Positions 55,850 through 64,000 of a stretch of DNA of 64,000 nucleotides are shown one piece after another. The notes under the pieces were generated by a model. That model searched no databases. It saw only the letters and a program-made list of their open reading frames with translations, and was not told the DNA's origin. This DNA comes from Magnetospirillum sulfuroxidans (GTDB lineage: Bacteria > Pseudomonadota > Alphaproteobacteria > Rhodospirillales > Magnetospirillaceae): NCBI RefSeq assembly GCF_018224925.1, contig NZ_JAGTUF010000001.1, positions 248,001 through 312,000 on the forward strand, given 5' to 3'. Both the position numbers and the translations under genes were made by a program. Each line of letters begins with the position of its first letter. Position 1 is the first letter of the stretch.

Positions 55850-57705
55850 TGCGCCGCCTCCGTCAGGGCATGCAGGGGGACGATGGCCTTGGGGCCGCAG
55901 GAATCGACGCACATATGGCAACCGGTGCACATGGCGGTGTCGATGGTGGTGAATTTCAGTTCGACGTCGGGCATGCCGGGGCGCTGGCGTATTCCGGTGC
56001 GGCTGACGGTGATGGCGGGGCAGCCGACGTTCAGGCAATTGCTACAGCCGTTGCAATCCTTGTCGACCACCGCATAGGGCTTGAAGCCGTCATAGAATTC
56101 CGACAATACGCAGGGGCGGTCGGTGATGATCACCGACGGTTCCTTGACCTCGATCTCGTCCTTGATCGCCTTGAACAGGGTCGGCAGCTTATAGGGATCG
56201 ACCTTCTTGATGCGCTCGGGCTTGACGCCCAAGGCCTCGCACAGCTTGGCGAAGTCGATGCGCGGCGCGTCCTCGCCGTGCAGGCCCTTGCCGGTGCCGG
56301 CGTGGTTCTGGCCGCCGGTCATGCCGGTGGAGCGGTTGTCCAGCAGCAAGGTGGTGACGTTGCCGCGATTATAGACGATGTTCAGCAGCCCCTGCATGCC
56401 CATGTGCAGGAAGGTGGAATCGCCGATGACCGAAACCACCGCCTTGTCCTTGGTGTCTTCCGAGCGGGCCTTGTCCATGCCCAAGGCGATGCCCATGGAG
56501 GCGCCCATGGAAATGGTGGTGTCGAGCGCATTCCACGGATGGCCGGCGCCCAGGGTATAGCAGCCGATATCGCCGGAAATCTGCACTCGCTTGCGCAAGC
56601 GCGAAAGCGTGTAATAGACCCCCATATGCGGGCATGCCGGGCACATGGTCGGCGGCCGCGGGAACGGGTCGATCTTGGCATAAGCCGCCGGCGGCGGCGG
56701 CGCCTCGCCCAGCAGCTTGGCGATTACCGGCAGCAGCACGTTGGGGGTCAGCTCGCCCAGGCGCGGCAGGATGTCCTTGCCGTGGATATCGGCCAGCCCG
56801 GCGGCTTTCAGTTCATTTTCCATCAGCGGTTCGGTTTCTTCCGCCACCACCAGCACATCGACCTGAGCGCGGAAGGCCTTGATGGTTTCCACCGGCAACG
56901 GATAGGTGAAGCCCAGCTTGAGCACCGGCGCGTCGGGGAAGCTGTCGCGCACATGCATGAAGGCGGGCCCCGAGGTGACAAAGCCGACGCGGCGGTCGGA
57001 ACCGGGATCGATCAGGTTCAACGCCGACTTTTCCGCCGCTTGGCGCAAGGCATCCTCGCGGGCGATTTGGCGGGGCAGGGCGACTTTGGCATTGGCCGGG
57101 GTCAGGACCCAGCGCTTGGCGTCGATCTTGAAACCGGAAATGGCGCGGTCGTCACGTTCGCCCACGGTGACCAGGGCCTTGACGTGGCAGATGCGGGTGG
57201 TCAGGCGCAAGATGACCGGGGTATTGAATTCCTCGGACAGGTCAAAGGCCTGCTTGACCATCTCATAGGCTTCCTGGCTGTCCGCCGGCTCCAGCACCGG
57301 GACATGGGCGAAGCGGCCCCAAAAGCGCGAATCCTGTTCGTTTTGCGATGACGACAACCCGACATCGTCGGCCACCGCCACCACCAGACCACCGACGACA
57401 CCGGCCAGGGTCAAGGTCATGAAGGCGTCGGAGGCCACGTTCATGCCCACATGCTTCATGGCGCAGAACGAGCGTGCGCCGGACATCGAGGCGCCGATGG
57501 CCACCTCCATCGACACTTTCTCGTTCACCGACCATTCGGCGTACAGATCCGGGTATTGGGCGATGTTTTCCAAGATTTCCGTCGACGGCGTACCCGGATA
57601 GGCGGCGGCGACCTTGCACCCGGCCTCCCACACACCGCGCGCGATGGCTTCGTTACCGGAAAGCAGCAAACGCGTGGCGGCCTGGGCCTGAACGGCAGCG
57701 GACAT
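55846..57705 (-). CDS. iorA: indolepyruvate ferredoxin oxidoreductase, alpha subunit
   Basis: The 619-residue protein has the pyrimidine domain (YPGTPSTEILE), the TPP-binding domain (GDIGCYTLG, VIGDSTFLHMG, LDNRSTGMTGGQNH) and a C-terminal ferredoxin domain with two 4Fe-4S motifs (CNGCSNCLNVGCP, CTGCHMCVDSCGP). The ATG at 57705 has AAGGAG at ideal spacing; the GTG two codons earlier is too close to it. Operon: CoA ligase, GNAT, iorA, iorB. Confidence 0.96.
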   Translation of the reverse strand: MSAAVQAQAATRLLLSGNEAIARGVWEAGCKVAAAYPGTPSTEILENIAQYPDLYAEWSVNEKVSMEVAIGASMSGARSFCAMKHVGMNVASDAFMTLTLAGVVGGLVVAVADDVGLSSSQNEQDSRFWGRFAHVPVLEPADSQEAYEMVKQAFDLSEEFNTPVILRLTTRICHVKALVTVGERDDRAISGFKIDAKRWVLTPANAKVALPRQIAREDALRQAAEKSALNLIDPGSDRRVGFVTSGPAFMHVRDSFPDAPVLKLGFTYPLPVETIKAFRAQVDVLVVAEETEPLMENELKAAGLADIHGKDILPRLGELTPNVLLPVIAKLLGEAPPPPAAYAKIDPFPRPPTMCPACPHMGVYYTLSRLRKRVQISGDIGCYTLGAGHPWNALDTTISMGASMGIALGMDKARSEDTKDKAVVSVIGDSTFLHMGMQGLLNIVYNRGNVTTLLLDNRSTGMTGGQNHAGTGKGLHGEDAPRIDFAKLCEALGVKPERIKKVDPYKLPTLFKAIKDEIEVKEPSVIITDRPCVLSEFYDGFKPYAVVDKDCNGCSNCLNVGCPAITVSRTGIRQRPGMPDVELKFTTIDTAMCTGCHMCVDSCGPKAIVPLHALTEAAQ

Positions 57706-57805
57706 GGACACTCCTTACACCTTGATACCCGTGTGATCCTGGCGATTTTCCCCGTTTCGGGAAGGGCAAGACCCTAACATTATTCGGGGCAATTCTGAAA
57801 TATCT

Positions 57806-58339
57806 TCAAGCGGTTTGTGTATCGCTTTCCTTGAGTTTGGTCACGTCACGGCACAGATAGGAATTGCCGCTGCCGTAACTGCCCAGCCGGGCCGTCAATT
57901 CGGCGGTCGGGGCGATGAATTCCTTGAATCCCAGGCCGCGCCAAAAGCCGTCCTGGCCCTTGATGGCGATCAGGGTCAGGGCGGGCAGGCCGCGCGCTTG
58001 GGCCAGCGCTTCCAGTTGGTTCAGATACAGCGTCGCGCCGCCGTGGCCGCGGATTTGCGGCATAAGGGCGATATCGTGCAGGTGCAGGCAATCGGCCGGA
58101 CCGGGCAGGGGGCCCAACGGCTGATCCAGCAGCGGCGGCAAGCCTTGGCTCCAGACATGGGCGAAGGCATAGCCGCGTATGGCGCCGTCGGCGTCTTCCA
58201 CCACCCGGCAGCCGGCCGGGAAGAACGCCAGCTTATCAGCGAAAACCTCGATCCGTTCGGGATAGTCCGGGTGCAGGGTCTCGGCGATCCGCAGCACAGC
58301 CGGAAGATCGTCTCCCCGCATGGGGCGCCACAGGATCAT
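57806..58339 (-). CDS. GNAT-family N-acetyltransferase
   Basis: The 177-residue protein has the GNAT fold, with LHDIALMPQIRGHGGATLYL as the acetyl-CoA-binding region (RGHGGA), then a beta-strand/Asp-rich segment and FWRGLGFKEF. It overlaps the CoA-ligase stop (ATGA) and precedes iorA by 100 nt. Substrate unknown; co-transcription suggests it modifies a metabolite or enzyme of the aryl-acid pathway. Confidence 0.87.
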   Translation of the reverse strand: MILWRPMRGDDLPAVLRIAETLHPDYPERIEVFADKLAFFPAGCRVVEDADGAIRGYAFAHVWSQGLPPLLDQPLGPLPGPADCLHLHDIALMPQIRGHGGATLYLNQLEALAQARGLPALTLIAIKGQDGFWRGLGFKEFIAPTAELTARLGSYGSGNSYLCRDVTKLKESDTQTA

Positions 58340-59649
58340 GCCTTGCGCATATCCCTGACCCGCACCGCCTTGCCCTGGCTGCGCGGCAATTCGCCCGGTG
58401 CGCGCACCAACACCTCGCAGGTGACGCCGACCATGGATTTCAGGTGGTGGCGGACCTGACGGGCCAGCAGCTTGCGGCCGTCCTCGTCGCGGTCACAATC
58501 GGATTCGGCCTCGACGGTCAGATGGTCCATCGACCCCTGGCGGGTGATCACCAATTGGTAATGGGGCGCAATGCCGGGGAAGCCGACCAGAACCGATTCG
58601 ACCTGGCTGGGGTACAGGTTGACGCCACGGATGATCAGCATGTCGTCGTTGCGTCCGGTGACCCGCATGATACGGACATGGGTGCGGCCGCAGGCGCAGG
58701 GTTCGTCCACCAGGCGGGTGATGTCGCGGGTGCGATAGCGGATCATCGGCAGGGCTTGCTTGGTCAGGGTGGTGATGACCAATTCGCCCGGCTCGCCCAT
58801 GGGCACCGGTTCCATGGTGTCGGGGTTGACCACTTCGAACAGGAACTGATCTTCCCAGCCGTGCAGGCCCAGGCGATAGGTGCATTCCATCGCCACTCCC
58901 GGCCCCATGATCTCGGACAGGCCATAGGTGTCGCAGGCGCGGATGCCGAGGCGGCGGTCCAGCTCGGCCCGCATGGTTTCCGACCACGGCTCGGCGCCAA
59001 AAGTGCCGACGCGCAAGGGGCCGTTGGCGAGATCGACGCCCATCTGTTCGGCGACTTCCACCAGATTAAGGGCATAAGACGGCGTCGCCGCCAGCACGGT
59101 GGCGCCGAAATCGCACATCAGCGCGATCTGGCGTTCGGTCTGCCCGCCCGAGACCGGAGTCACCGTGCATTTCAGCCGTTCAGCCCCGGCGTGAAAGCCC
59201 AGGCCGCCGGTGAACAGGCCGTAGCCATAGGCGTTGTGCATGCAATCGCCCGGCCGCACCCCGGCACAGGCGAGCGAGCGCGCCATCAGATCGGCCCACA
59301 TGTTCAGATCGTCCTCGGTATAGCCGACGACGGTGGGCTTGCCGGTGGTCCCTGAACTGGCGTGCAGGCGGATCACCTGTTCGCGCGGCACGGCGAACAG
59401 GCCAAACGGGTAATTGTCGCGCAGATGGGTCTTGACCGTGAACGGGAAGCGCGCCAGATCCTCAAGCTGCTTCAGGTCGTCGGGATGAACGCCCTTGGCG
59501 TCAAAGGCCTTGCGGTAATGCGGCACATGGGCATAGGCGCGGTTGAGCGCGCCTTTCAGCCGCTCCAGTTGCAGCTTGGCCAGTGACGGGCGGTCCAGCC
59601 GCTCGATCTCGGGGGCAAACATGAAGCTGGGACCGGCCGGCACGGACAT
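58336..59649 (-). CDS. paaK: phenylacetate-CoA ligase family AMP-forming ligase
   Basis: The 437-residue adenylate-forming enzyme of the PaaK family has the P-loop-like SSGTTGKPTVVGYT, DTYGLSEI and YRTRDITRL. It activates phenylacetate or a similar aryl acid with CoA. With IorAB, which makes aryl-acetyl-CoA from aryl-pyruvate, it suggests aromatic amino acid catabolism; run in reverse it could conserve energy. Confidence 0.92.
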   Translation of the reverse strand: MSVPAGPSFMFAPEIERLDRPSLAKLQLERLKGALNRAYAHVPHYRKAFDAKGVHPDDLKQLEDLARFPFTVKTHLRDNYPFGLFAVPREQVIRLHASSGTTGKPTVVGYTEDDLNMWADLMARSLACAGVRPGDCMHNAYGYGLFTGGLGFHAGAERLKCTVTPVSGGQTERQIALMCDFGATVLAATPSYALNLVEVAEQMGVDLANGPLRVGTFGAEPWSETMRAELDRRLGIRACDTYGLSEIMGPGVAMECTYRLGLHGWEDQFLFEVVNPDTMEPVPMGEPGELVITTLTKQALPMIRYRTRDITRLVDEPCACGRTHVRIMRVTGRNDDMLIIRGVNLYPSQVESVLVGFPGIAPHYQLVITRQGSMDHLTVEAESDCDRDEDGRKLLARQVRHHLKSMVGVTCEVLVRAPGELPRSQGKAVRVRDMRKA

Positions 59650-59771
59650 ATTCGCATCCTCGCAAATTTCGTCCGGGCGGTTTAGCGGTTAAGCCCGCAT
59701 AACGCAATAATCGCCTTGGCCGTGGCGAAAGATCGGAATTTTTATGATTTCAATAAGCAACGCCCTTACGG

Positions 59772-60485
59772 TCACGGCGCGATCAGCCCTTGGCTGATGG
59801 CCTTGTTGACGGCTTGGGCGGTGGTGGCGGCCCCCAATTTATCGCGGGCGCTGCGCAAGGACGAGGTGACGTCGCTTTCCGGCCGGTGCAGCAAACCGGA
59901 AATTTCCCACAAGGAACGGCCATCGGCCAAAAAGCTCAGGCATTGCCGTTCCATGGCCGACAACTCGCTTTCCGGCACCGCCACTTCCAGCAGCCGTTCG
60001 ATGGCGGTGTGATAATACAGCGCCAACAATTTCAGGCGCGGCTGCATGCCGGCGAAATGCTCCATCTCGGCGCGCGAGCGAAAGGCGAAGGACATGGCGG
60101 CGATGCAGCCGCTTTCACTGTGAAACGGGATGGTGAAGCCATCGCGAATGCCGTATTCCGCCGCCTCGGCGAATAAAAGCTGTTGTTCCGGGGTCATGCC
60201 CTGGGGGCGGTTGAGCAAGAAGCGCCAGGCGAACGGCAGGTGGCTGCGTTGGGCTTCCAACACCACCGGGTCGATGAATTGATAGCGGTTGAGGAAGTAA
60301 TGGTTCATCCATTGGGCCGGATAGGTGGAATCCCAATAGGGATCTTCCAGCCCCGGTCGGCTGTTGCCATAGGCGAAAAAGTCAACGTCGGCTTGCTTGG
60401 CAAGCTGACGCAACGATGCCTGGGCGGCGGGGATATCCTCGACCCACAGCAATTCCTCGGTCATTTCGGTGATCCAGGAATCCAT
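59772..60485 (-). CDS. LuxR-family regulator with AHL-binding domain
   Basis: The 237-residue protein has an N-terminal autoinducer domain in which the six residues that bind acyl-homoserine lactone in TraR/LuxR appear conserved: W and Y in QWMNHY, DP in IDPVV, W in FAWRF and G in GIRDGFTIP. A C-terminal LuxR helix-turn-helix follows (LSAMERQCLSFLADG...). The ATG at 60485 follows GGGAGGTGAAG. No luxI synthase is in the window, so it is a solo here. Confidence 0.9.
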   Translation of the reverse strand: MDSWITEMTEELLWVEDIPAAQASLRQLAKQADVDFFAYGNSRPGLEDPYWDSTYPAQWMNHYFLNRYQFIDPVVLEAQRSHLPFAWRFLLNRPQGMTPEQQLLFAEAAEYGIRDGFTIPFHSESGCIAAMSFAFRSRAEMEHFAGMQPRLKLLALYYHTAIERLLEVAVPESELSAMERQCLSFLADGRSLWEISGLLHRPESDVTSSLRSARDKLGAATTAQAVNKAISQGLIAP

Positions 60486-60558
60486 CTTCACCTCCCACTG
60501 CCCGCCGGAAGTTTAGAGGGATTCCTAATGAATATCCAGCAATGGTTGCGTCGCCCGT

Positions 60559-62019
60559 TTAGGCCAATCCGCCCATGCACAAATATTTGATCTCGAGGAA
60601 ATCATCCATGCCGTACTTGGAGCCCTCGCGGCCGATGCCCGATTCCTTGATGCCGCCGAAGGGGGCGACCTCGGTCGAGATGATGCCTTCGTTGATGCCG
60701 ACGATGCCGTATTCCAGCGCCGCCGACACCCGCCAAACTCGGCCGATATCGCGGGAATAGAAATAGGCGGCAAGGCCGAATTCGGTGTCGTTGGCCATGC
60801 GCACCGCTTCTTCCTCGCTGTCGAAACGAAATAGCGGCGCCACTGGACCGAAGGTTTCTTCCCGCGCCACCAGCATGGCAGGGGTGATTCCGGTCAGGAT
60901 GGTCGGTTCGAAGAAGGTGCCGCCCAGGGCGTGGCGCTTGCCGCCGCACAACACCTTGGCCCCCTTGGCCACCGCGTCGGCGATGTGGCGTTCGACCTTG
61001 TCGACCGCTTGTTCGTTGATCAGCGGGCCTTGATGGGTTTCGCCGGCCAGTCCGGGGCCGACCACCAGCTTGGCCACCGCCTCGGCCAGCTTGGCGGCAA
61101 AGGCGTCATAGACCGAGGATTGCACCAAGATGCGGTTGGCGCAGACGCAGGTCTGGCCGGTGTTACGGTATTTCGATGCCATGGCGCCGGTTACCGCCGC
61201 ATCCAGATCGGCGTCGTCAAAGACGATGAAGGGGGCGTTGCCGCCTAATTCCAGACTGACCTTTTTCACCGTATCGGCGCAGTGTCGCATCAGGTGCTTG
61301 CCGATCTCGGTCGAACCGGTGAAGGAGAGCTTGCGAATGAGGGGATTGCTGGTCAGTTCGTTTCCCACCGGCACCGGATCGGCGCAGGGCAACACGTTGA
61401 AGACGCCCGCCGGAATGCCGGCACGCTTGGCCAGTTCGGCCAGGGCCAGGGCCGATAGCGGCGTGTCTTCCGCCGGCTTGACCACCACGGTGCAGCCAGC
61501 GGCCAGGGCCGGGGCGCATTTGCGGGTGATCATGGCGTTGGGAAAATTCCATGGCGTGATGGCGGCGACGACGCCGATAGGTTCTTTCACCACGACGATG
61601 CGCTTGTCGGCGCCATGGGCCGGAATGGTGTCGCCATAGACGCGCTTGGCTTCCTCGGCGAACCATTCGATGAAACTGGCGCCATAGGTCACCTCGCCCC
61701 GCGCTTCGGCCAGTGGCTTGCCCTGTTCGGCGGTCATCAGCTTGGCCAGATCGTCGGCATTGGCCAAGATCAGTTCGTACCATTTGCGCAACAGGTTGGC
61801 GCGGTCCTTGGCGGTCTTGGCCCGCCAGGCCGGCAGGGCGTTGGCGGCGGCGTCGATGGCGCGCCGGGTTTCGGCCTGGCCCATGGCGGCGACGTGGACG
61901 ATGACCGAACCGTCGGCCGGGTTGGTGACCGCGAAGACCGCGCCCGAATCGGCGTGAATCCACTTTCCATCCACATGGCCGTGATTGCGCAGCAAGGTGA
62001 AATCAGCGAGTTCCAGCAT
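60559..62019 (-). CDS. gabD: NAD(P)-dependent succinate-semialdehyde-type dehydrogenase
   Basis: The 486-residue aldehyde dehydrogenase has PWNFP, the LELGG general base and catalytic Cys291 in [11 protein letters not shown], the latter typical of SSADH. The ATG at 62019 has AGGAAG upstream; the longer in-frame extension lacks a site. It oxidises succinate semialdehyde or a related aldehyde to the acid. Divergent from the hydrolase. Confidence 0.93.
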   Translation of the reverse strand: MLELADFTLLRNHGHVDGKWIHADSGAVFAVTNPADGSVIVHVAAMGQAETRRAIDAAANALPAWRAKTAKDRANLLRKWYELILANADDLAKLMTAEQGKPLAEARGEVTYGASFIEWFAEEAKRVYGDTIPAHGADKRIVVVKEPIGVVAAITPWNFPNAMITRKCAPALAAGCTVVVKPAEDTPLSALALAELAKRAGIPAGVFNVLPCADPVPVGNELTSNPLIRKLSFTGSTEIGKHLMRHCADTVKKVSLELGGNAPFIVFDDADLDAAVTGAMASKYRNTGQTCVCANRILVQSSVYDAFAAKLAEAVAKLVVGPGLAGETHQGPLINEQAVDKVERHIADAVAKGAKVLCGGKRHALGGTFFEPTILTGITPAMLVAREETFGPVAPLFRFDSEEEAVRMANDTEFGLAAYFYSRDIGRVWRVSAALEYGIVGINEGIISTEVAPFGGIKESGIGREGSKYGMDDFLEIKYLCMGGLA

Positions 62020-62099
62020 GGTCGGCTTCCTGACGGCAGGGGACAAAGATCGGCAAACAGATATACTCGCCCGCAACCGCAACACCAAGGGGCCGCCCG

Positions 62100-62939
62100 A
62101 TGAAAAACCGCCGCTCGTTTTATCTTGCCATCGCTGGTCATGAAATCCATGTCAGCGAGTGGGGCGATCCGGCCGCGCCAGCCTTGGTGATGTGGCACGG
62201 TTTGGCGCGAACCGGCCGTGATTTCGACACCGCAGCCGCCTTTTTCGCCGATCGGTACCGGGTGATCTGCCCCGACACCATCGGTCGTGGCCTGTCCAGC
62301 TGGTCCACCGCCCCCGATACCGATTACACCTTGCCGGTCTATTGCGGCATCGCCATCGGGCTGCTGGAAGCGCTGGGGATCACCTCTTGCCGCTGGGTCG
62401 GCACCTCCATGGGGGGGCTGATCGGCATGGCCTTGGCCGCCAGCGATTTGGGCCGCGGCCGCATCGACAAGCTGGTGGTCAACGATATCGGCCCGGCCCT
62501 TAACGCCGACGCCGTCAACCGCATCAAGGCCTATGTCAGCATGGTGCCGGAATTCGCCACCATGGATGAATTCGAACGGTTTTTACGCGTGGTTTACACC
62601 CCGTTCGGTCAGCTCAGCGATGCGGAATGGCGGTTGATGGCGGAAACCAGCGTGCGGCGGCGCGATAACGGCAAGTTGTCATCACATTTCGATCCGGCGG
62701 TGATGCGGGTGTTCTGCGAACAGTTCGACGGCTCCGAAGCGTGGGAGATGTGGGATGCCATCGCCTGCCCGACCTTGGCCCTGCGCGGCGCGGTTTCCGA
62801 TCTTTTGTTGGCCGAGACCGCGACGGAAATGACCCGGCGCGGCCCCAAGCCGGCCCTGATCACCGTTCCCGGCTGCGGTCATGCGCCGATGTTGAACGTG
62901 CCGAGTCAGTTGCAGCCGGTGGCGGCGTTTCTGGCCTAA
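62100..62939 (+). CDS. alpha/beta hydrolase
   Basis: The 279-residue protein has an N-terminal [11 protein letters not shown] (HG oxyanion motif), the nucleophile elbow GTSMGG and a C-terminal GCGHAPML histidine. This is a serine hydrolase of the alpha/beta fold. Substrate not evident from neighbours. The 80-nt gap to gabD (62020-62099) must hold both divergent promoters. Confidence 0.9.
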   Translation: MKNRRSFYLAIAGHEIHVSEWGDPAAPALVMWHGLARTGRDFDTAAAFFADRYRVICPDTIGRGLSSWSTAPDTDYTLPVYCGIAIGLLEALGITSCRWVGTSMGGLIGMALAASDLGRGRIDKLVVNDIGPALNADAVNRIKAYVSMVPEFATMDEFERFLRVVYTPFGQLSDAEWRLMAETSVRRRDNGKLSSHFDPAVMRVFCEQFDGSEAWEMWDAIACPTLALRGAVSDLLLAETATEMTRRGPKPALITVPGCGHAPMLNVPSQLQPVAAFLA

Positions 62940-63308
62940 GGACGTCAGACCCCGACTATTTTGACGAACGGCCGCATGGGTTTTTGGTCGCTGTCGGTGA
63001 TGGCCATATTCGCGCATGGCGGATGAGGCGTGTTCTGCCGCGTCCGCCATTCCGGCGCTTGGTCATGCGCGTCATCTATTTTTCTCCCAATCTTTGCAAG
63101 GCAGCCGAAGAGGGGGAGATTCGCATTGGCGTGCTGAATTACACTAAATGCGCGAATAGTTAGTGAATAGATATATACTTAGAATGGGTGTATCATGCGA
63201 GGATTGACTCGTTTTACGTGTGTACGATAGCCTTAGATACAGGCATAAGATGTCTTGCCTACTGAGCTGCTTTTAAGGCGGATCCAATACGCATAGGGAG
63301 ACGAAGTC
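62940..63308. promoter_or_regulatory. low-G+C intergenic region upstream of the right-end gene
   Basis: 369 nt without a supported gene. It holds an inverted repeat ATGGCGGA/TCCGCCAT (63016-63023 and 63043-63050; 19-nt loop) soon after the hydrolase stop, a possible terminator. The 63140-63300 stretch is clearly A+T-richer than the rest. TTGACT at 63204 could be a -35 box, but no well-spaced -10 was found. AGGGAG precedes the next ATG. Confidence 0.45.
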
Positions 63309-64000
63309 ATGTCCGATGATAGCTTTGCTGACCTTCAGAAAGTTTTTTTTGCTGCCTTCATTCAAGGGGTTGGTTTCCACCTCAGCCAGCCAGCTCAGAT
63401 GGTTCAGCCGGCGCCGCCGATCATCGGTGACGATGATGATGAGGCGGATACGCTTTTATGGAATTACCTCAATACCATTCCAGAGTATTCTTTGACTCGG
63501 AATACGACTTTGTCGTCGGGCGCACAGTTTCTTGCGAATTATTCCGCGGTGATGAGTTCCATGGTAAGCCCTCCCAATGACTTCAAGAAGGTCATTGGCG
63601 ATTATTGCTTCGACGCCTATTCGTCTGCCGTGGAAAACGGCTATGCCGTGGCATCGCCAAAGGGGTATCGCGATTGGGCGTTTTTGGTCGGACCGTGTTC
63701 GGAAAACGCCGATGCCGGTGCCTCGGCTTATGCCCGCATGCTGCTCAATCCGATTTTTGCCGGCCAAAACAACGTTCTGGCTTATAAGCCGGTGGGGCGT
63801 AAGCCGGTTGATTTCGTCCCCGGCTATGCCACGATGATGAAGCAATTGAAGAAGGCGCCGGCCGTCACCTTCGCTGCCAATCTCAGCGTGTCGAGCCAAG
63901 ATTACAAGAAGACCTGGACTGGCGGCAGCCAATCAGCGGTGTTCGGCTTGTGGTCCAATAGCAGCTCGGACACGGAAATCAGCAAGAAATTCTCGTCCAG
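63309..64000 (+). CDS. hypothetical protein, 5' part (runs off the window)
   Basis: An open frame starts with ATG after AGGGAG and continues to the edge (about 230 codons). The sequence is acidic near residues 40-47 (GDDDDEAD) and rich in Ser, Ala, Asn and Tyr. It has no signal peptide, membrane segment or motif I recognise. Codon use is less G+C-biased than its neighbours, which hints at a different origin. Function unknown. Confidence 0.75.
   Translation, partial: MSDDSFADLQKVFFAAFIQGVGFHLSQPAQMVQPAPPIIGDDDDEADTLLWNYLNTIPEYSLTRNTTLSSGAQFLANYSAVMSSMVSPPNDFKKVIGDYCFDAYSSAVENGYAVASPKGYRDWAFLVGPCSENADAGASAYARMLLNPIFAGQNNVLAYKPVGRKPVDFVPGYATMMKQLKKAPAVTFAANLSVSSQDYKKTWTGGSQSAVFGLWSNSSSDTEISKKFSS

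Overview
The window is G+C-rich, densely coded bacterial DNA. Its gene content (TRAP transporter, IorAB with an aryl-CoA ligase, AHL-type LuxR regulator, trans-AT PKS) fits an alphaproteobacterium, most likely Rhodospirillales and perhaps Magnetospirillum-like. No rRNA, tRNA or taxonomic marker gene is present, so this is inference. No transposase, CRISPR array or tRNA was seen.

Positions 1-38472 are a trans-acyltransferase polyketide synthase (PKS) cluster. On the minus strand, reading from 31016 down to 1, are two ABC exporters, a fused acyltransferase-enoylreductase, a 6548-residue PKS, a flavin monooxygenase and the start of a second PKS that runs off the left edge. These genes are joined by ATGA stop/start overlaps or 3-nt gaps. 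On the plus strand (31238-38472) are a phosphopantetheinyl transferase and then an operon for an FkbM methyltransferase, a P450 and a beta-branching cassette (HMG-CoA-synthase-like enzyme, ACP, decarboxylating KS, PksH-type ECH). A PptH-like phosphoesterase lies convergent to the transferase.

The large PKS reads KS-DH-KR-ACP / KS-B-ACP / KS-KR-ACP / KS-(ACP*)-cMT-ACP / KS-(ECH*)-ECH2-ACP-ACP / KS-DH*, where * marks a degenerate domain. The first two modules match the architecture that builds a glutarimide ring. The expected product is therefore a glutarimide polyketide with an alpha-methyl and a beta-branch, possibly sesbanimide-like. The amidotransferase needed for the starter unit is not in the window.

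Positions 38477-38644 hold three 56-bp tandem repeats that separate this cluster from ordinary metabolism. The operon at 38652-44055 encodes a TRAP transporter, a TauE-type permease and a gamma-glutamyltransferase-like enzyme, with a GntR regulator and an AEC carrier upstream. A DapA-family aldolase, an MFS pump and its divergent LysR regulator follow (46157-49561). A TPR-radical SAM/SPASM protein is divergent from a large hybrid histidine kinase, with a single-domain receiver convergent to it (49572-54996).

Positions 55223-59649 form an aryl-pyruvate/aryl-acetate operon: CoA ligase, GNAT, IorA, IorB. A LuxR solo with an intact AHL pocket, a succinate-semialdehyde-type dehydrogenase and an alpha/beta hydrolase follow. 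The right edge has a 369-nt low-G+C gap and an unrecognised partial gene.
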